DNA of 64,000 nucleotides from Pithys albifrons albifrons (Eukaryota; Chordata; Aves; Passeriformes; Thamnophilidae), in NCBI RefSeq assembly GCF_047495875.1, contig NC_092474.1, forward strand, positions 5,411,001 through 5,475,000, read 5' to 3'. The position numbers and the translations under genes were made by a program. Numbering within the stretch: position 1 is the first letter of the stretch; each line of letters starts with the position of its first letter. Of the stretch, positions 45,083 to 56,500 are shown in pieces. The notes beneath the pieces are model-generated. The model did not search any database and had not been told where the DNA came from. It saw only the letters and a list, made by a program, of their open reading frames with translations.

Positions 45083-46286
45083 ATCCCGGGCTGCGGCTTC
45101 CCTTTCGCTGGCTCCCTCCCTGCTGCCTGAGTGTTCCCTCACCTATATCTGATTTTCCCCCCAGTTCTGATTTTCATCCTTCTTTCACCCGCACCTCCCC
45201 AAAGTAGCTCTTCCCTTCAGTGTATGTGGGCATGAGGGAAGAGATGCTTATCTCGAGAGCCATCACCTCTCTTTGCTTTGAGGTGGCTTCACCAAGGCAG
45301 TGGGTCCCTGTGCCACCATACCCTCATGGTGGCCCTCATGCCTCCTCCTGCACCGTCACACCTTTCTTTGGTTCCACAGCTGCTGGTCCACAGCTAAGGA
45401 TGTGGCCTTCCTATCCCAACTATCGTGTGTTCGAGACAACCATAAACACCATGGGAAGGCATCCCAAATGCCAGCATAGCCTCTAGCCAGGGGGAGCAGA
45501 GTATGGCAGCACTGAGGGAAATGTGGAGTTCATATCATCCCTTCAGGGTTCGGGGAAGCAGCAGCAGTTAAACAGGTCAGTCTGAAGCCAATATGGTCAT
45601 TTATTGCACAATAATTGGCTGGCGCCAACGTTATCTTGTCCACAGCTTTGGTTGTGTTTTTCTCATCATGTTTTCTCTCTCAGAGAGTCTAGACTCTGAA
45701 ATCTGGGGCAAGCCCACTCATACAGCCTGGTGGAGCTTTATTCATGGCAAATAGGTTTCCATGGGAAACTGCTGAAATCCAACTGGCCACCTCGTCTTGG
45801 TCTGAGTTCTTGGCCTAGCACCCAGTGGAATGAGACTGTGTCTGTTAGTGCTACAGAACCGACAAACACAACATTTGTTGTGGCAACTGAGGAAAATGTG
45901 AGCGGTTGGGTACTGCATCAAGTGGTGAAGGCTTCACACCCAAGCCGTAAAGATGACACAAAGTTCTGGGAGTTTGGGTTGAATGTAAAAGTACCCACAC
46001 TCCATCCCCCCAAGGGAGCAGGTCACACTGTAGGGTGGTAAAGCTGGATTTGTTTAGATGTAGTCGTGCTCAAATCAAAAGGAAAGGCCCAGGATGCCCA
46101 AATCCACCTTTGACTGAAATGAGGGGCCCTCATTGGAGTGACTGAAGTGATTTGTATGCACTGAGCTGTGCAGAGGAATGTCACTGATTTGTAAATGTCA
46201 AACAGGCACCGAGCAGCCCACACACGAACCTCAGTGAATTCTTACCTCTGACCCGCTCGCTGGCTCCAGCAGCTGCACAGGCTGAT

Positions 46287-46314
46287 TTAGAGCCCCTTAC
46301 TGTAAGGGCTCTAA
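46287..46314. repeat. 28-bp near-perfect palindrome
   Basis: TTAGAGCCCCTTAC, one T, then GTAAGGGCTCTAA. The arms of 14 and 13 bases pair completely except for one bulged C. It lies about 1.4 kb upstream of the likely RFLNA start. Confidence 0.9.
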
Positions 46315-46359
46315 TGTCTCACACAGGCTATGGCTGATCTGAAAATGTCAAAGGGGACC

Positions 46360-46367
46360 AAAGGTCA
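46360..46367 (+). promoter_or_regulatory. Extended nuclear-receptor half-site AAAGGTCA
   Basis: An exact NBRE-type sequence inside GGGGACCAAAGGTCAAAA, 46 bases from the palindrome. An 8-base match occurs often by chance, so function is speculative. Confidence 0.25.
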
Positions 46368-46883
46368 AAATTTCCATAAATTAGTCCCTGGCTTGCTACC
46401 TATCATGTAATAGGATTCTCTGGCCAGTTAACACTGTGAACTCAGGCATTCAGCCCAGCAGTTCCCCTGCAGCCCTGTTCCCCTGCCCCTCTCCTGAACT
46501 GGCAAGACCGTATGTACAAGGGGAAGGAGTGTCTTCAGAGCTGCTTTCCTGCACGGAGGAAAAAGGAGCAGGACAAAGAGACACTGGGCAGGGGTGAGTG
46601 CACTGTCCTTTAGTCCTAGAAAGGTATATTTTAGCTTGGGGAGCAGTTGAAGGGAGATGGTGTTTTTTCTGATTCTTGTTTTGAGAAACTGCAATGCAAT
46701 ATTTCCTGGAGTTAAATAATACATATTTTTAAATGTGTATTTCAGTACAACACATGTTCAGCTCAGAAGTGGTTATTCACAGTTGCTGAGCTCTAAACAG
46801 CTGAAACACTAAGCACTGCTGAGCATCCCCAAGCACTGGTAGGGGTATTGACTTCACTTATGACTGGCAAAACTCCTGCTGGG

Positions 46884-47010
46884 TTCTGCAGGGCATGTGT
46901 GTGCACGTATTATGGTGGTATTGTTATTATAGTTGTTGTTGTTGTTGTTGTTCTGCAGTGCATGTGTGCACACATGTTATGGTGGTATTATTGTTGTTGT
47001 TACAATTATG
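46884..47010 (+). repeat. 67-bp tandem duplication with (TTG)n core
   Basis: TTCTGCA, GCATGTGTG(T)GCAC and TATGGTGGTATT recur at a spacing of 67 bases, each copy followed by a run of TTG/TTA units (46932-46952 and about 46990-47001). The second copy is shorter and slightly diverged. Confidence 0.85.
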
Positions 47011-49379
47011 ATTATTATTCTGTTTAAAGTTAGGAGTAGGTTGCTCACCCAAGTTGGAGCACAGGGCATGCAGGTGGTAAGAAATGCTCCTGTCCTGGTG
47101 GCTGTGATGGAAATGATTCGTTTTTTTGGTCAGAGTCCTCCTGGAGCCACAGTATCCGGCTCTTGGCCAGTGAAAATCAGCTTGAATGGAATCTCAGTGA
47201 AGGATACAGTGTGCAGACACAGGTGTATCCATGGCATAGTATAGAATTAGATCTAGTGAAACAGGATGTAAATATTGCACAGTGCCCTACTGAAGGAGAA
47301 AAACAACAAATGCAAGTTTTTTCAGTTGAGGCCATGTTGCTTTACTGAAAACCTCTTTAGTTCAGCAATTCTTAATTTGCTGGAAGGAATCACTAGGGAC
47401 TGGTACATTCCTGTGTCTTGGCTTGGGAACAGGGAAACTGGGCCCTTGTGTATATGGTGGGACAAGAGGAAGGAAAAGTCTGGAGGGGAGTTTTCTGAAG
47501 CAGCTGAGTACAGACAAACAGGTGCAAGCACAGTGGTACAAGGGCAGCAGTGTGTGAAGGCACAGTGGCCTCCACTGCCAGCACTAACTCTGAAGGAATA
47601 ACCCTGCCTAGATAGGAATTTGAGTATAAAACAACTGTAAATAAGGAGTCGGAAGTCAAGTAGCAGAAAACTAGGGGAAATTCTGGCAGGACTGTATCTA
47701 TTAAGATTTAATCTCAGGTAGAGGTGCAGTTCTGGCATCAACTAGAGAGGAGTTTTTGAAGCACACATTTCTCAGAGCTTCTCCAACTTCTTTTTTTTTT
47801 TATTGATCTATTTGTTATAACATGCAATCCCCAGGTCCCATCCAGAAACAGGTGGGAGGTAATGAGAGAGGAACACAGACAGTCTTCCCGCTGTGACCAA
47901 CCCTGCTTCTGGATAAAAGCTGCTATCACTCCTTGAATCCATTGGGATTCAAGCCTCTCCATGCTTTTATGAGTCCTCTGCCTCCTGTTTTCCTAGCTAT
48001 TCTCTTAGCTAGATTTGAGCACTTTAGGAATCTGCCGTCCCACAGACATGGCAGAGTGTCAGCATCACATGCTAAGTTTCCTTCCACTGCTGCCAGGCTT
48101 GAAAGACAAATACAGTGAGGGAAGAAAGAGACAGGATACAAACACCTACATCAAGACTTTTTCTGAAGCAGGCTGGGTGGCAAAATGGGAAGAATGTTAG
48201 GAATGTCCATCCTGGTTCAGTGTCGAACCCGATCCTTCGGAACACCCACAGCGTAACCAGTCCCAGTAAGAACGGCTCGGGCCATGGTTGGATGTAACTG
48301 TGCTCTCTGGTTCCCTCCAAAGAAATGCAGCCTTCTCTCTCTGCCATGTGTTCCCCACAATAGTGTTGAAAGGCACTGAAGCAGCAGCATCACTGAAGGG
48401 AATATGACCAAAGAGTAGGACCCAGGTACGTCAGGCCCAGACCACTCTTGCCTGGTTCACTATGGAGTTGTTCACCTAAGCCCAAAATGATCCAGAGCAT
48501 GAGGGTGGCATTCCACTGCTCGCTGCAGAGGTCCAGATGTGATACAAAGAGCAGGAAGCACATCCCTAGTGCTAGACCTGGAAACCACAATAATGATTCA
48601 TTTTGCAGGGCAGTATGGCAGAGTTCAAATCAAAGGAACCTTTTTGCCTGAAAAGCAGAGGCCATTTATCAAAAGATAAAATCACCTCCTGAGGTCTACT
48701 CATTTATTTTTAGGCAACCCTTGCATCACAAATGTTTTCAGCCTGGACTCTGAGTCCTGATTGTCTGCTCCAGTGAAGGCCACAGCGCCCTCAAGTCATG
48801 GCTGCACCTGCTCTGGTCCTGCTACCCTGACCAGACAAACAGCCCTCCTAGCTGTGACTTGGAACAAACTGTCTAGCAGGAAATGGGAACAAAAAGCACA
48901 AAAATCTCCTTTTCCGGGGTCAGGAGTGCCTGTTCTTGGCAATAAATCAAAGGAAGAAAATTTCCTTTGAATAGGCTGAAAAAGATGGTGCATCTCCCAG
49001 ACAAGACAGTAGACTTTGCAACTGCAGTAAAGACAGATGGTCTTTGAAAAACATACACAGGATTGTATGAAAATGCTGCCTTCTCACACTGACTGCAGTT
49101 TGTACTGTTAGTGCCACAATCAAGGCAAAAAACCCCAACTGAATGCTGTATTACAAAATGAGCAAAGGATCTGAAGCACAAAAAAATCATCATCAAAACT
49201 TCTGCTGACCCTGCTTGCCTTTGTGTAGGGCATTACATGATGAGTATTTGATTACTTGTGGGGTCCAGTTGGCATTTGCTGATATCGTTACATACTGGAG
49301 TCCAAACACACCTCCCTACCTCACTGCCCTGGAGAAGGAGCTGCCTGTTATCCTGTGAAATTTCCTCTGCTTGTCTGTC

Positions 49380-49510
49380 AGGGCTGCTGTGCTGTAATGT
49401 TGGAGGATAATCAACAGCGAAACCATTCATAAATCACAGCTAACAGAAAAGACGCCGATAGGGTCTTAAATTTCAAGCCTGTGAAGCCATCATTTCAACA
49501 ATGACAGTCA
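49380..49510. other. Candidate conserved non-coding element upstream of RFLNA
   Basis: GGATAATCAACAG, AACCATTCATAAATCAC and AGACGCCGATAGGGTCTTAA form a block with mixed AT-rich cores and CpG-containing words that are rare in the flanks. No repeat family recognised; conservation not tested. Confidence 0.25.
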
Positions 49511-52500
49511 AAGGGGAGATTAAGAATTCTTTTACATGGAAAAGTTTTTCTTGGAAGAGCAACCCTCTCTTTGGTTGCCTGTAACTACAGTCATGTGGAT
49601 TTGATTTTTACATGGCCCTTCTGCCCGCTTGCAGGGAATGCTCTGCAACCCCAATGGGCCTGTTCTTGCACCAAACTGGCATGTGGAGGGACTGCCGCAG
49701 GATTTGAATAAGGCATCAAACATGAAGAACTGAGGCTTTGCCCAGTGCTAGTGGAGGCCAAATGGGCTGCCTGTTTGGAAGGCAGTGGCAGGACGTTCCA
49801 GACCCCTCTTGGCTCAAGTCCACCGTGCCTCTGGGTCCAAGTGCAGAATGGGAATAAGACTGGTGCCTTGTTTTATGGTGCAAGTAAAGCATTTGGAGAT
49901 TAACTGTACTTGCACCTCATGGTGTTTAAGGCTGGGAGGTTGCTGTGAGGGTATTGTGAGGTCTGTTGCCAAAAAGGGAATGCAGGGCTGGATTAACACC
50001 CCACCTGGAGAGCAGGTGAGCTCTTTCTGATCCAAACTGAGTCTTGTCTTACTTTGTTCATTTGGACCAAGTGCTATGCTAGGAAGAAAGGAGGGAGGCT
50101 GAGTAGTTCTTGTCCTCCCTGCTGTGTACAGTGACCTGCAACAAAAGCCTGAAGAAGGTGCAATGGAAGCAGGGGAAGAAACAGCATGTGGAGGAATACA
50201 ATATGCTAAGTCATCTATTGTGCTTCCTTCAAATACTCTTCCATTGAGACTGGGAATGAGGTGACTCTCTGCTGGTTTGTTTGCCCTCTCTGATTTCTAG
50301 ACATACACTGTGTTTCCTAATTCTGCTTTTCTAGCCTGCTTGCTCTTGTGATAAGAAAGGGAAAATACCACTGTGGGAAGGACCCTTCTGTTCTGTGTGT
50401 GGTTAAAGAAAAACAAGAGCACACCAAAAAGTACTCTGAAGAATTAAAAACTCTAAAAGAAGCAAGTGTTTCACAGCTAAGATTTTCTTGAATTTTTAAA
50501 AAAATGGGAGAAGCCTGGAAAACTGAGGATAATTCTCCCCAAGAAAAAATCCCCAAACCCCACATTTTTCAGGGTTGTTTTTTTTTGTAAATGATCATTT
50601 AGAATGCAGGACCGGAGCAGAGATGTAAAGCCTCAGTGAACAGCTTACAGATGAAATTCTTGACTCAACAAATAGGTGTCATTATAAGAACTCTTATAGT
50701 TCCTATTCTTGGCTATCCTGTTGTGATAGTGTTGTGTCTCTTTGATTTACGACACATTATTCCCTCCTGTAACATCTAACAGTCAACGGCACATTTCTCC
50801 TCCAGCTATCCACTCCATTTAGCACATTTATAAAGCTTGGAAGGACAACCACAGCTCTCAAATTGCCTGTTGAGATGGGGCATGTTGAAAACAGGGCATG
50901 ACACAGTGACACGTGATGGACAATGGGGGAGATGGTCTCTTAGCTCCATTTCCTCGTGCTCTAAATCAGGTATGACATGAAAGAAATTATTTGGCACCAT
51001 ATGGTGACCTGAGGATTGGAAGGCCGTCTCCTTCCAAGAGCAGTAGCTGTCAACCTGTCACTTGTGGAAGGAAACCAAGAAAAGCAATTCTAGTCAGCTT
51101 AAATTCACTGTACAGGAGCTGCATCGTTGCTGAGAGCCACAAATGGGAAAAAAACCCTGGTCAGAACTCATTGTCCTAACTTCAAATTAAAAGTCTGTGA
51201 TTTCCATGTCTGAGCTAATATCCCACTGAAAACCAGTTGCTTCATGATCTGAGCATGTCTCCTAAGGGAAGAATGGGAGCTGAGAATGGAGCCTTCCTTG
51301 CTCCATACCTGCTGGAACTCTGTAAATTCACTGTTAGAGGTCACTTGCTGAAAAGTTTCCTTGTTTGTCCTCCTCAGCAGACTCTTAGCAGATCCCTCAC
51401 ACACAGCCCCCCTCTGTGGCTATCCAGGGGCAACCCTGTACCATTGGAAATCTACTCAGCCTTTTCTGATTTCTGTAATAATCAGACAGAGACAGCCTGA
51501 CCTCTGTGTGATGCTCAGAGGGACTGACCTGGGCACCTCTTGTTGGGGTCTGCCCGTGCTGTTTCAGCTGCTGAACACGTGGGACTGAGCCAGTAGATCT
51601 CAGCACAGGATCCAGGCTTGGGCAAGCAGGGCAGAAAAAGCTCTCTGCTTTTACTGAGTTGCCATCAAGGGTTCAGCATTGGTAGATGGCCAGGTGTGGT
51701 CACCTCTCCCCTCACAGCTGAACTGAGACCACTGGAGTCATCAGCTAAATTACCCTGAATTAATGACCTGCAGTTTAAAGCACTACAACCCAATCCCCAC
51801 TATGCACCCAGCACCCATTTCCTTTTGTATTTCTCTCATAGAAAGTAACAGGAAAAGCAATTACTGGCCATATGAAAGGTAGGTACATACAGTGCTTCCT
51901 GTAAGACTTCAAGCAACTACTTGTTAAAGCAGATAAGTTAATCTGTCTTTTGATTCAGGTCACAGTAGGTTTTCAGCTTTAAATCACCACTGTACAGTAA
52001 CTAATGGTATTTGCCATAGAAATGATGTTTTAAAACCAAGGAATCTGGGCAATAATTAGGTGTATATTCCTGGTGAAAACAACCCATGTACAGACAGTGT
52101 CAGGAAAAAGGATGATTGATCATCTGGATTTTGCTCCCTTGTGCTTTCTTGCCCACTTTCTCTCCAATGTACTATTAACTGTCATACAATTATTGTAATT
52201 AAATCTGCCAGCAGACTTTTCTGTATGGGGAGCTCTGGCACTGTTGGGAGGGGCTCAGCAGGATGTTTTGCCCATGGAGGCTGAAATGGCACAGCAAGAG
52301 CAGCACAGTCCCTTCAGGCATTCAACTTTCAGAAAGACCAAAACTAGACCTTTACCAGAGTTGCGGTTTTTTTCCACTTCGAATTCTTGGTATGATGCTG
52401 TATGTTCCAGTCTTGTTTCAGGCTCATTAAAATCAATGCAAAGACTCTTGGTGGCTTTAATTAGCAGTGGCCTGAACCCTTAAGCTATTACATGATCAAA

Positions 52501-53500
52501 ACTCCCACCAAACTGTAAATATGGAGGTCTTCTGTTTGCATTGCAGATACAATATTTGTCTGCAAGGCAGGGATGCTTGGGATTGTTTTCTGTAGGCTCT
52601 CTGTGCCTCTTTCCAATGCCCAGTAGTTTTACTGGATTGTTTTTAATTATGATTTTGCTTGTGAGGTTAAATAAATTGCCCAGATTCAATCTCAATATAG
52701 AACAGAAGCAGCTGACAGTTCCTGAAGCCAGTGAGTGAAATTTGGCTTCTCTTGCAGTAGGTATAGTTTTGTTCAGCTGTTGGCCACTGGTGTGCAGGAG
52801 CTTGTCCTCATGGTCTGTCTGCTCCACCCACACACCACAGCACCATGACAAGAGTTCTAACACTGAACCTGCAATACGGATTTTACAGTGTGCAGGGCAA
52901 GTCCATGAAGCAATGGGAAGCAAAGAAAATCAATGTGCAATACAGAGAGATTTTATTTCAAGCCTGCTCAAGATAAAAATCAGGGACAAACCCAAAGCTT
53001 GGACCTCAGAGCTTCTCACTGAGCAGTATCACTCTGAACAACCTTTGGAAAGGTGTGTCACTTGTTCTCTAGACTGCCACAACACCCTGGGATGCTGTAA
53101 AAATAGCTGGCAGTGCCTGACTGACAGGCAGGAGACGTGTGACCCTAAATTATGGTGTTTTCCTTTTCATAATGAAATGAATGCTGCCTTAGACAGAGGC
53201 TGAAATACATCTGTTTGCGGTGGGAGTGCCATTTTAGGCCCATTTCTTTTTGAAACTGGGGTTGGAATTGCCAGGGATCAGCAGAGCTATGGGCTCACAA
53301 AGAGGGCACTGTCTTTGAGGAATCTTTACATAAGCCCTGCACAACCAAGGCAACAGGAGTTTGCACAGCTGCTGCTGGAAGCAAACATGTACTTTTAGCT
53401 GACCTGGGCTGATGACTTCGGGCGTTAAATCTGACGCTTTCCAGATGTACAGACCTCTCCTGCCACAGTCCCCAAACACTCAGTCCCCAGGTAAAAAGGA

Positions 53501-53532
53501 AAATAATAACAATAATAATAGCAATAATAAAA
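53501..53532 (+). repeat. (AAT)n microsatellite
   Basis: About ten AAT/AAC/AAG-like trinucleotides (AATAATAACAATAATAATAG and on). Confidence 0.9.
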
Positions 53533-56500
53533 AGGCACTATAAATACCACACTGTATTTACAGCTGACATTATAGTTCCATGGTCCAGTCTGAAGGTGAA
53601 TGGCACTATCTTCTGCTATGAGATGTGTTTTGAACCACACTTGGGTCAGAGCTAATTAGGGCTGCAACTGTCTTGCATCTCATCTCTGTTTTTCTTCAGA
53701 AAAGGTGGCTAAATATCTGGACCTGCTGGGAATTGACAAATATCTGGCTCTGAGCATAAGACACCAGGAAATAGCCCTCAGTCTGTGCTGGGACCCAGGA
53801 GTATTCACAGTACAAAGGCATCTTGCCAAATAAGCAGCAAATTGTTTTGTGCTTCATGGCAAAACAGAACCGTGCACATGAAGGAACAGACTTACCAGTG
53901 AGGATGGGATGGAATACTTGTGAAATGTTGTCACTGGGCAAGTGACAGGGAAGGGGCTGGTTGCTCTCCCATGCTTTGCCCTGACTCCTTGTGTGCTGCT
54001 GCAGGTTGCAAGCTGTGCTGTGGAAGCCACTGATGACTGCACAGCAGGCTCTGGGTTGACATTGTTCTCTTGTTTCTAAGAAGGAAATGGAACCTTATCC
54101 TTGCTCCAGACCTAGCATAAATTGTTTTCCTCTCTAGACTGGTTATTCTCAATAATAGATCTGCCCCCATCTATCCCTGCAGCCCTTGGATGTTCTTATG
54201 GAGGGTGATTGAAGGGTGTGGGGTGTCTGAAACGGATCATTTATTTTATTCCATTTTATTTAGGTGTGGTATTTATAAAGGCTCTAAATTTGGCAGTGAG
54301 AGAAAGGCAAATATACTTCTGAACTGGAGACCGCCCCAACACAGACAGCTGCAGTCCAGCCTCTCCTTATTTTCCCTGCCAGCTCTCTCAAGCATGACCT
54401 GGTTTGAGGACCACCTTCAACGAGATCAAAAGGTGATTTTCCCAGTACTCGCTGCACATGCCACTTCGCTTTCACACTCCCTGTCAGCTGGGTGGCGAGT
54501 GAGACAGGAATGAATTCTGGCCTCCCTTGAACCATGAACAGCTCCAGGGAAGAGAGTGATGCAGTGAAGCTCAAATTAGGTCTGAGAGAGCCTACAGAGC
54601 CCTAGAGATGTGTTCTTGTCATGGTGAGCTGGGGCATTCAGGGCAATAGTTACTCAAACTGTCTCTCATCAGCTGGGGATTCTTTATTCTGTCCTCCCTG
54701 AGGAATTACCTGTTATCTTGGGAAAGGATCTTGGAAATATGAAGGTAGACAGTTGCTGAGAGAGCATGGATGTTTGGTGCTCATTTCTGCAGGACTTTTC
54801 AGCTACAGAGCACTAAGCTTCTCATATCTCCTTCCTTCCTCACCTTTCTTGCTTTCTTACAAACTGCAGTGCTGTGAAACAGAGGTTTGTTCCCTTGAAA
54901 CCTTTGTTTCTGGCTGTCAAGAAATACCAATGTTTCCAAATTTTTCATGGAATACAATCTAAAAAAGAAAATTGGTTTGCAGAGGGAAATGAGTTTTGAT
55001 CAATTTTTTGATCAAAAGTTTTGGTATGCTCCAAATTGCAGTGTTTCACTTTAATTTGTTCAATTAACCCTAAAAGCTTTGCTTTAACTCCATTCAACCT
55101 CGAACATCAGCCTGGAATTGTATTTCCTTCTAGCAGCTCTAATCCAGTAACTTAATACCTGTATTTTTTCAAGGGACAATGTGTACCTGCTGTTACATCT
55201 CACAGACCTTTGAGTCCACTCTGCACCATGGCAGATGGAGTCCTCGAGGAAACAGCTTGCAGGAAAGATGAGACATCTAAACCCCAGCTCGGTGAGGCCA
55301 TGTACTTATAGGAAAATGAGGGTTTAATGGTTTATTGAACACATTCAAACCAAAACATAGTTTCTGATTTTGTTCCAACTGGCCCTGAAGAAAATGCTTC
55401 TTCTTGACTTTTCTTAATTGAGAAAAAAGAGAAGTGTATTTTTATTTCTTTATTGTGAAAGGAAAGAGGGTTCAAAATCAGGATGTTTTTCTCCTTGAAA
55501 ATTTCACTTTTGTGCAAACCTCCTCTTCACTGGGCAGCCTTCCCAAAGGGAATCCCCAGCCAGCCCCAGTGCTAATATCAGTGCACAGTCTTGGAGCTGA
55601 TCCAAAGGTCATTCACGCCATTAGACATTTTTATCATGGACTTGAATAAACTTTGGACCAGGCTCTTTTGGCAGGAGCATACACAGCCTGGAAACCTAAA
55701 AATAAATCCTAATTTGGAGCCATCCAGAGCTTTTTAGTCACCACGATGGTGCATGGGTACAAGCTTGGCAGAGAGGTGATGAGGTGATTTGGCCTCCTCT
55801 GTGGCCAGAGAATCTTTAGCTGTTTATTGAAATAAGCAAAGATAAGATGGTGTCCCACAAGTTCCATGTTAAGAGCTCTTGATGAAGAACTTCGCTTTGA
55901 AGCATCAACCCCAGAAGGTTCAGATGCAAAATGTTGTCTCAAGAGATGATCTGGTTTTCTCTTCAAGAAGTTTTTCAGCAGTAAAAGCTCCTGGAATATG
56001 TAAGACTGTCATCCTCAGTCCAAGGAAATGGGGAGGTCCCTCCATGATGCAGTTTGTCTGCAGCAGTAGACATGGGGGCCAGCAAAAGGGGCTGTCCAAG
56101 AAGAGAATAAGAACTGCTTAAAGCACAGATTTGGCACTTTTCCTTGTTTGTATCCTGTTCATGTTCTGAGAGGTTCACAGGAATCAAGAGTGAGAAGAAA
56201 ACCCTTGGTCACAATGACTCTCTATCCTCTCATTCACCCTGCCCACCACTGTGCACTTGAATGGACTGCTGTGAAATAGTGACAGTGAACCTCATGCTGT
56301 AATTAGCTTGCCTAAACCCTTTCACCTGGAGCCTTCTCCAGCTCTCTGCCATGGCCTGAGTCAGATCTGCGCATGGAAAAAGCAAAGTGCTTCCAGCATC
56401 TCAATTTGATTCATATTGCCACAAGAGTTTATTTGTGTCTGGTACTGCTTGCTGGCTGATGACTCCTTGGCTGAACACAAGTAACTGGTCACTTGCTGAG

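Larger units (their letters stand above)
43980..45120 (-). promoter_or_regulatory. RFLNA: CpG island promoter and first exon of RFLNA
   Basis: The density of CG dinucleotides jumps sharply here compared with both flanks, and the island covers RFLNA coding exon 1 and about 650 bases upstream. On the minus strand a weak TATA-like GGATAAATGG lies at about 44908-44899, which would place a start near 44870 and a 5' UTR of roughly 400 bases. GC boxes are frequent. The exact start site is inferred. Confidence 0.75.

Noticed and set aside
43764..45130. Long plus-strand open frames over the CpG island (43764-44621, 44177-45130)
   Set aside because: They are antisense shadows of RFLNA exon 1 and its GC-rich promoter, with biased composition and no recognised domain.
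48215..48290. CpG-containing stretch with GTTCGACACTG on the minus strand, considered as a tRNA
   Set aside because: The T-loop-like GGTTCGA word has no matching acceptor or anticodon arms at the right spacing.
52742..53203. 153-codon plus-strand open frame
   Set aside because: No homology recognised, no splice or promoter context, and mixed composition. Length is within chance for about 19 kb of sequence in six frames.
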